A stretch of 32,143 nt of DNA from Bacillota bacterium (GTDB lineage: Bacteria > Bacillota > Bacilli > Alicyclobacillales > SLC66): the NCBI GenBank assembly GCA_021785975.1, contig JAJYOE010000005.1, positions 1-32,143 on the forward strand, read 5' to 3'. The notes under the pieces are model-generated. The model searched no databases and was not told the origin of the DNA. It saw only the letters and a program-made list of their open reading frames with translations. The position numbers and the translations under genes were made by a program. Below, in pieces: positions 26,457 to 32,143 of this stretch. Numbering within the stretch: position 1 is the stretch's first letter; every line of letters starts with the position of its first letter.

Positions 26457-27380
26457 ATGGGAAAAGCGGGAACTTATGCATTGCTGTTGCTGACCGCCAT
26501 ATTTTGGGGCAGCGCATTTGTATTCTCCAAAGTCGCAGAAAATTCTGTGCCGCCAGTGGTGGCAGCGTTTTTCAGGTTTGGTTTTGGCGCGATCATTGGC
26601 GTGCTAATGATTCTCGTACAAAAAGCGCGAAGTCCTAAATTTGTTGCCACTCCCAAAACAGCATGGCGTGAGACCATCATCCTTGGACTAGTGGGGGTTG
26701 CTGGCTATAATTTATTCTTTTTTGCAGGATTGTCATTATCACTCGCCTCTGATGGCAGTATGGTCATTCCCACGCTTAGTCCTGCGATCACGATTATTCT
26801 ATCCGTACTTTTTTTGAAAGAACGATTTAGGAAAAATCAAACGATGGGACTTATGATCACGTTGTTGGGGGCACTGACTTTTTTTTCTGCCATTTTGTTC
26901 TTGCCTTCAACAGGCGGAATGCAGCGCCTGCTTGGCGATGGTTTGTTTTTGGGATCTGCCGTATTATGGGCCATTAATACTCTGCTGAGTAAACGAATCA
27001 CCAGTCGCGTGGATCCGTTTTTGGTGACGACTTATGCCATGGTTTTTGGAGGAGCTTTCATTGGCATCATCGCATTTCCGTACTTACTACACCTTGATTT
27101 TCAACATCTTAGCTGGAAATTTTGGCTGAATGAAGTGTATCTTGCATTATTTCCGAGCGTACTTGCCAATTGGTTCTATTATTTGGGCGTTCATCGGATT
27201 GGGCCGGCAAGGGCATCTGTGTTTATGTATTTTGTGCCAGTCTCTTCGCTGATCATTGCGGGGATTGTGCTTGGTGAAACCTTGACTTTGACTCAGTTTT
27301 TAGGTGCCGCTTTGATGATGGTAGGAGTGTGGTTGGTCAATCGTAAAGCGAAAACACTAAAAACGGAAACAGATAACTAA
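26457..27380 (+). CDS. EamA/DMT-family transporter
   Basis: Ten TM pattern; LLLTAIFWGSAFVFSKVAENSVPPVVAAFFRFGFGAIIG and C-terminal EamA repeat; RBS ggaagg. Confidence 0.9.
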   Translation: MGKAGTYALLLLTAIFWGSAFVFSKVAENSVPPVVAAFFRFGFGAIIGVLMILVQKARSPKFVATPKTAWRETIILGLVGVAGYNLFFFAGLSLSLASDGSMVIPTLSPAITIILSVLFLKERFRKNQTMGLMITLLGALTFFSAILFLPSTGGMQRLLGDGLFLGSAVLWAINTLLSKRITSRVDPFLVTTYAMVFGGAFIGIIAFPYLLHLDFQHLSWKFWLNEVYLALFPSVLANWFYYLGVHRIGPARASVFMYFVPVSSLIIAGIVLGETLTLTQFLGAALMMVGVWLVNRKAKTLKTETDN

Positions 27381-27400
27381 CGTGAAGAGGGATGTTGCCT

Positions 27401-29626
27401 GTGCCAATTTTATATGACGAGAAAACAAAACAATTTCATCTCCAAGCAGGTTCTAGCAGTTATCTTTTTGAAATCCATAAAGATGCTTATCTAGCTCATC
27501 GCTATTATGGGGGGCGATTGTCCCAACCGATCATTGCACAGCCGCTCATCACCGTGGCGCGCTCGTTCTCACCGAATCCGGACTCAAGCGATGATAATTT
27601 TTCACTCGATACATTGCCGCAGGAATATCCTGTCTATGGTACTTCGGACTTTCGTTTGCCTGCGCTTGAAGCTAAGTTTGAAGACGGCTCAACGCTGATA
27701 GAATTAAGGTATCAGCGCCATCGCATATTTCCTGGGAAACCAGCGTTGCGCGGGTTGCCGGCTACATACATTGAAAACGAAAGCGAAGCCACCACGCTCG
27801 AAGTGGATTTGGAAGATGCGTTAAAAGGACTCGTAGTGACACTCTGTTACACTGCGTTTACCAATCATTCTGTCATCGCACGTTCTGCTTTTGTCTCCAA
27901 TCAAGGGTCAGAGAGAATCATGCTTAAACGTGTACATTCTGCAGCGATGGATTTGCCAGATGCGGATTATGATCTGATCCATCTTCCTGGCGCTCACGTG
28001 CGTGAGAGAGAGTTGGTGAGGATGCCGCTTGACCGCTCTGTGCATCAGTTGGAAAGTAGAAGAGGAGCAAGCAGTCATCAGCAGAATCCATTTCTGGCAC
28101 TGGTCCGAAAAAATACTACCGAGGAATTCGGAGAAGCGATAGGCGTATCGCTCGTATATAGCGGAAATTTCCAAATGACAGCAGACGTCGATCAATACGA
28201 TTCTGCGCGGGTATTGGCAGGCATTAACCCGTTTGACTTTGAGTGGGCACTGGAGCCAGGGGAAGGATTTCAGACGCCGGAGGCATTATTTGTTTATACA
28301 AAAGAGGGATTAGGAGGCTTGTCCCGCGAATTTCACCGACTATTTCGGACAAGGCTGGTAAGAGGGAAGTTTCGCGATAAATTGCGGCCAGTATTGATTA
28401 ACAACTGGGAAGCAACTTATTTTCAATTTGACCAAAAGACCCTTTTGGAACTGGGCAAATCCGCCAAGGAACTTGGGGTCGAACTGTTTGTGCTGGATGA
28501 CGGCTGGTTTGGTCATCGCAATGATGATCGCAGTTCACTGGGAGATTGGAGCGTGGATTTGCAAAAGTTGCCTGATGGCCTGGGGTTTTTGGCAAATTCG
28601 ATCACTGATCAAGGGCTACAATTTGGAATTTGGGTAGAACCTGAAATGATCTCACCAGACAGTGATTTATACCGTGCACATCCAGATTGGTGCCTGCATG
28701 TGCCATTTCGTAACCAGTCATTGAGTAGACATCAACTAGTGCTGGATTTTTCTCGAGATGAGGTTTGCGATGCGATTTTGCATCAACTTGAGAAACTGCT
28801 TCAAAGCGCGCCAATTCGATATGTGAAATGGGACATGAACAGGCATATTTCAGAAGCGGGATCCGTCGGTTGGCCTGCTCATCGTCAGCGTGAAGTAGCG
28901 CATCGCTATATGCTTGGATTGTACCGTTTGCTCGATCAATTGACTGCTATGTTTCCTGAGGTGCTTTTTGAAAGTTGTTCCGGTGGTGGTGGCAGGTTTG
29001 ATCCGGGAATGCTGTATTACATGCCGCAAGTCTGGACAAGCGACAATACAGATGCCATATCCAGGCTTTCTATTCAGTTTGGTACGAGCCTCGTATACCC
29101 TGTGATCACAATGGGTTCTCATGTCTCTGCTGTCCCGAATCATCAGGTGGGACGAGTGACATCCATTGAAACGCGCGGATTTGTCGCGATGATGGGGAAT
29201 TTGGGTTATGAACTGGATGTGCGAAAGTTATCTGAAGAAGAGCGCGGGATGGTTCAATCGCAAATCAATCTTTATCACGAGATACGGCATATCGTGTTAT
29301 TCGGGGATCTTTATCGTCTGCGTCAGCCGAGCAATAAGCGCGATACGGCATGGATGTATGTGAGTGAAAATCGGGAAGAGGCATTTGTCACTTATGTCAA
29401 AATCCTGGCAGAAGCGAATCCGCCTTTGGACCGTCTTCGATTGCAGGGGCTAGACGAAAAGCAGCAATACCAAGTTACGCTGATGGGCGATGAAGTGAAT
29501 CGGTATATCCCTATTGCCACAAAGGATATGGAGATTAGCGGCAGCGAACTGATGAATTTTGGGCTTCTGATCCCTTATTTGCATGGGGATTTTCTAGCGT
29601 GCGCCTGGTCGTTAAAGGCAAAATAG
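27401..29626 (+). CDS. Alpha-galactosidase, glycoside hydrolase family 36
   Basis: NNWEATYFQFD, LFVLDDGWFGHRNDDRSSLGDW, FGIWVEPEMISPDSDLYRAHPDW, YVKWDMNRHISE, LFESCSGGGGRFDPGMLYYMPQVWTSDNTDA. GTG at 27401 has better RBS spacing than ATG at 27392. Confidence 0.93.
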   Translation: MPILYDEKTKQFHLQAGSSSYLFEIHKDAYLAHRYYGGRLSQPIIAQPLITVARSFSPNPDSSDDNFSLDTLPQEYPVYGTSDFRLPALEAKFEDGSTLIELRYQRHRIFPGKPALRGLPATYIENESEATTLEVDLEDALKGLVVTLCYTAFTNHSVIARSAFVSNQGSERIMLKRVHSAAMDLPDADYDLIHLPGAHVRERELVRMPLDRSVHQLESRRGASSHQQNPFLALVRKNTTEEFGEAIGVSLVYSGNFQMTADVDQYDSARVLAGINPFDFEWALEPGEGFQTPEALFVYTKEGLGGLSREFHRLFRTRLVRGKFRDKLRPVLINNWEATYFQFDQKTLLELGKSAKELGVELFVLDDGWFGHRNDDRSSLGDWSVDLQKLPDGLGFLANSITDQGLQFGIWVEPEMISPDSDLYRAHPDWCLHVPFRNQSLSRHQLVLDFSRDEVCDAILHQLEKLLQSAPIRYVKWDMNRHISEAGSVGWPAHRQREVAHRYMLGLYRLLDQLTAMFPEVLFESCSGGGGRFDPGMLYYMPQVWTSDNTDAISRLSIQFGTSLVYPVITMGSHVSAVPNHQVGRVTSIETRGFVAMMGNLGYELDVRKLSEEERGMVQSQINLYHEIRHIVLFGDLYRLRQPSNKRDTAWMYVSENREEAFVTYVKILAEANPPLDRLRLQGLDEKQQYQVTLMGDEVNRYIPIATKDMEISGSELMNFGLLIPYLHGDFLACAWSLKAK

Positions 29627-29738
29627 ATGAAGTTTTTGTAACGGTACTCGCTGACTATTGCTTTACTACCACTGAGCGACTATATTTATCCATGTTAAAC
29701 AAAAAAGCAATTCATACTTGAATTGGGGATACTTTTAT

Positions 29739-31619
29739 ATGATTTATGGGATTAAACGCTTGCTGGTCGGTCGCCCTCTCAAGACGCGAGAGAGCCAACA
29801 CGTGCGAATTGGAATTTTTCGAGGGATGGCCATCTTAACGCCTGACGCGTTGTCCAGTGTCGCCTACGCGACAGATCAGATGGAATTTATCCTGGCTTCC
29901 ATCATCGGAGTAGGGGCTTCGGCTACTTATGTCGCCAATGTGCTTGGCTTTTCCCTTGTGGGAACTATCATAATTGCCGGGCTGGCATTGCTTCTTTTTC
30001 TAGCCTACCGAAATATCATCAGCCATTATCCCATGGGTGGCGGAGCTTATTCGATCGGCCTTAACGACTTAGGTCAATTCTGGGGTTTGTCTGCTGCGTC
30101 TACGTTAATTATCGGTTATACGCTAACGGTGGCTGTGTCTATTGCATCAGGGGTTGACGCGATTGCTCCGTTTTTCCCTTTTGTCATGCATCACAAACTG
30201 CTTTTTAATGTGTTGCTCACGCTGGTGATCATGATCATCAACTTGCGGGGCACCGGAGAGTCAGCGAGTATATTTATTCCGTTTACGTATTTATTTATCC
30301 TGAGCATTTTCACTCTCGGTGCGGTGGGAGTGATCAATGCCGTTTCTCACCCGGGGCATATCCATATACCAAGCATCAACGGGATGCAAGCGGTCAGTGG
30401 AATGTCCCTGTTTTTATTTCTGCGCATGTTTGCCAACGGATGCAGTGCCCTGACAGGAATTGAGGCGGTATCGAACTCCGTGCCGATTTTCAAGGAACCT
30501 TCACCTAAACGGGCGCAAAGGCTTTTGCTCACACTAGTCGGTACACTGAGCCTGTTGTTTTTGATTGTATCAGGACTCGCTTTGTTGCACGGATTACAGT
30601 ACAATCCAGACGTTCCGCTCATTCAACAGGAATCAATTATGATTTTCGGTCTGCACGGTCTTGGCTATATTATCAGTTTAGTGATATCCATCGCCACAAT
30701 GGCTATTCTGATCATAGCCGCCAACACAGCGTTTACTGGTTGTCCTGCACTTTGGTCATCCATGGCACGCGATGGGTTTATGCCGCGTTGGATTCTTCAC
30801 AAAGGCGATCGGCTGGTTTACAGCAACGGCATCGTATTTTTAACGTTCATTTCACTTCTTCTGACATTTGCTTTTGACGCAAAAATCGGTCGCCTCATCG
30901 CGCTATACGGGGTGTCTGTCTTTTATACGTTTAGCGTTTCGCAACTCGGTATGCTGGTGAGGTTGTTCCGCGAACGAGGACGCCACTGGGTGCTGACGGC
31001 AATTGGAAGCATGATCGGTTTGTCTTTGACTGCGGCTGCCTGCCTTATCTTTGGCATCACCCGCTTTTTTGACGGCGCATGGCTGGTGCTTATCGGTGTT
31101 CCTCTCATGGTATTTATGTTCATGAAAATCAAGCGCCATTATGAACAGGTCAAAGTGGACCTGAAATATGATTTTTCAGTGCCATTTAGCAAATACCCCC
31201 CGGGGTTGACCATTGTCCCTATTGCTTCGGTGAACAAGGCGTCCGTGGCGGCGCTACAATATGCGGTAAGTCATTTTGACAATGTGATTGCCGTACACGT
31301 GGTGACTGCAGACACAGAAGAAGGAATGAAACAAGCTGCCCAAAAAATCGAGGCTGAATGGGATCAGCTCCATTCCAACATTCGACTGGTGGTCATCAGT
31401 TCTCAATACCGCTCGGTGGCAAGACGCCTGCAGCGATTTGTCGAATACGAATTGAACCAGTATGATTCATCAGATATCACTATGGTGATTCCTCAGTTTT
31501 TGACTAGTCGCTGGTGGCATTCTTTACTTCACAGCAAAACGGCAGGATGGCTTTTGGCCTGGCTGATATTCAACAAATCCGTCAAGGTGATTACGGTCCC
31601 CTATCGATTATCGCGCTAA
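29739..31619 (+). CDS. kimA: APC-superfamily transporter, KimA-like (potassium uptake)
   Basis: IKRLLVGRPLKTRES...LTPDALSSVAYATDQMEFILA, NLRGTGESASI, GCSALTGIEAVSNSVPIFKEPSPKRA, C-terminal VIAVHV...VVISSQYRS...WWHSLLHS resemble remembered B. subtilis KimA (YdaO). Confidence 0.75.
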   Translation: MIYGIKRLLVGRPLKTRESQHVRIGIFRGMAILTPDALSSVAYATDQMEFILASIIGVGASATYVANVLGFSLVGTIIIAGLALLLFLAYRNIISHYPMGGGAYSIGLNDLGQFWGLSAASTLIIGYTLTVAVSIASGVDAIAPFFPFVMHHKLLFNVLLTLVIMIINLRGTGESASIFIPFTYLFILSIFTLGAVGVINAVSHPGHIHIPSINGMQAVSGMSLFLFLRMFANGCSALTGIEAVSNSVPIFKEPSPKRAQRLLLTLVGTLSLLFLIVSGLALLHGLQYNPDVPLIQQESIMIFGLHGLGYIISLVISIATMAILIIAANTAFTGCPALWSSMARDGFMPRWILHKGDRLVYSNGIVFLTFISLLLTFAFDAKIGRLIALYGVSVFYTFSVSQLGMLVRLFRERGRHWVLTAIGSMIGLSLTAAACLIFGITRFFDGAWLVLIGVPLMVFMFMKIKRHYEQVKVDLKYDFSVPFSKYPPGLTIVPIASVNKASVAALQYAVSHFDNVIAVHVVTADTEEGMKQAAQKIEAEWDQLHSNIRLVVISSQYRSVARRLQRFVEYELNQYDSSDITMVIPQFLTSRWWHSLLHSKTAGWLLAWLIFNKSVKVITVPYRLSR

Positions 31620-31624
31620 TATTA

Positions 31625-31665
31625 AAAAAAGCAGGTTAGGAGCATACTCCGACACCTGCTTTTTT
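31625..31665. terminator. Bidirectional terminator between convergent genes
   Basis: AAAAAAGCAGGT-ta-GGAG-cata-CTCC-gac-ACCTGCTTTTTT. Confidence 0.9.
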
Positions 31666-31675
31666 ACTTAGGTGG

Positions 31676-32143
31676 TTACGCCTTTGCGGCTTCAAATTCT
31701 TTTTTACGTTCCTCAATCTGCTCAAATGCTTGAAATGGGAGCGGCTTTTCCCCGCCAATCAGGCGTGCCTGCAGAACGAGTTCGGCTGCTTCATCTAAAG
31801 TAGCGAGTAATTGGGCAGTTTCTGCAGGTGATTTGCCAAACGCAAGCACTCCGTGATTGGCGAGCAGAACGGCGGAAATACCCGGTTTTGATTTCACCGC
31901 GTCTACGATTCCCTGAACGGATGCATCTGAACCACGAGGGGCCCACGCGATTACGGGAATCGGTTCTGTCATGCCAAAGCGCATCAGCGGTTCATATACG
32001 ATCGGGATCGGCTCATGAGCGATGGCAAAAGCTGTCGCGTGTGGCGCATGAGTATGAATAATACCGCCAACGGATTGCCTGGCTCTGTACACTGCGGCAT
32101 GCATTTGAATGATTTCTGCCTGCGCAGGCATCACTTCTCCTTC
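31676..32143 (-). CDS. Class II aldolase/adducin family protein, partial (runs off the right edge)
   Basis: AEIIQMHAAVYRARQSVGGIIHTHAPHATAFAIA and LLANHGVLAFGKSPAETAQLLATLDEAAEL; the N-terminal part of the family is missing and the frame stays open to the edge (EGEVMPAQ). Confidence 0.88.
   Translation of the reverse strand, partial: EGEVMPAQAEIIQMHAAVYRARQSVGGIIHTHAPHATAFAIAHEPIPIVYEPLMRFGMTEPIPVIAWAPRGSDASVQGIVDAVKSKPGISAVLLANHGVLAFGKSPAETAQLLATLDEAAELVLQARLIGGEKPLPFQAFEQIEERKKEFEAAKA

Overview
This 32 kb window looks like chromosomal DNA of a Bacillota species (possibly Alicyclobacillaceae-like; taxonomy is a guess from protein style). I see no CRISPR array, tRNA, rRNA, transposase or phage genes. 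Main content, left to right: partial YceI-like gene; two secreted proteins sharing a repeated helical domain; membrane-anchored TIM-barrel protein; rocD-rocG-type ornithine aminotransferase and glutamate dehydrogenase behind a sigma-54-type promoter; CuA-like cupredoxin with an altered metal loop; coaA; OmpR/PhoR-type two-component system; ilvBN; MFS transporter; a five-gene operon (small unknown protein, alpha/beta hydrolase, cytoplasmic GGT-like enzyme, two half-size ChrA chromate transporters) behind a near-consensus LexA/SOS box; Fe-ADH and aldo/keto reductase; PAS-GGDEF-EAL protein with a degenerate GGDEF; STAS protein; LysE-type exporter; a three-gene extracytosolic flavinylation cassette (FMN-binding tethered protein, ApbE, RnfD/NqrB-like membrane protein); short soluble chemoreceptor; EamA transporter; GH36 alpha-galactosidase; KimA-like transporter; partial class II aldolase. 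Strongest leads: the flavinylation cassette (22942-25404), the LexA-box operon ending in chromate transporter genes (13521-17395), and the sigma-54 promoter with upstream dyads (2002-2123). All assignments come from reading the sequence and recalling families; no searches were run.
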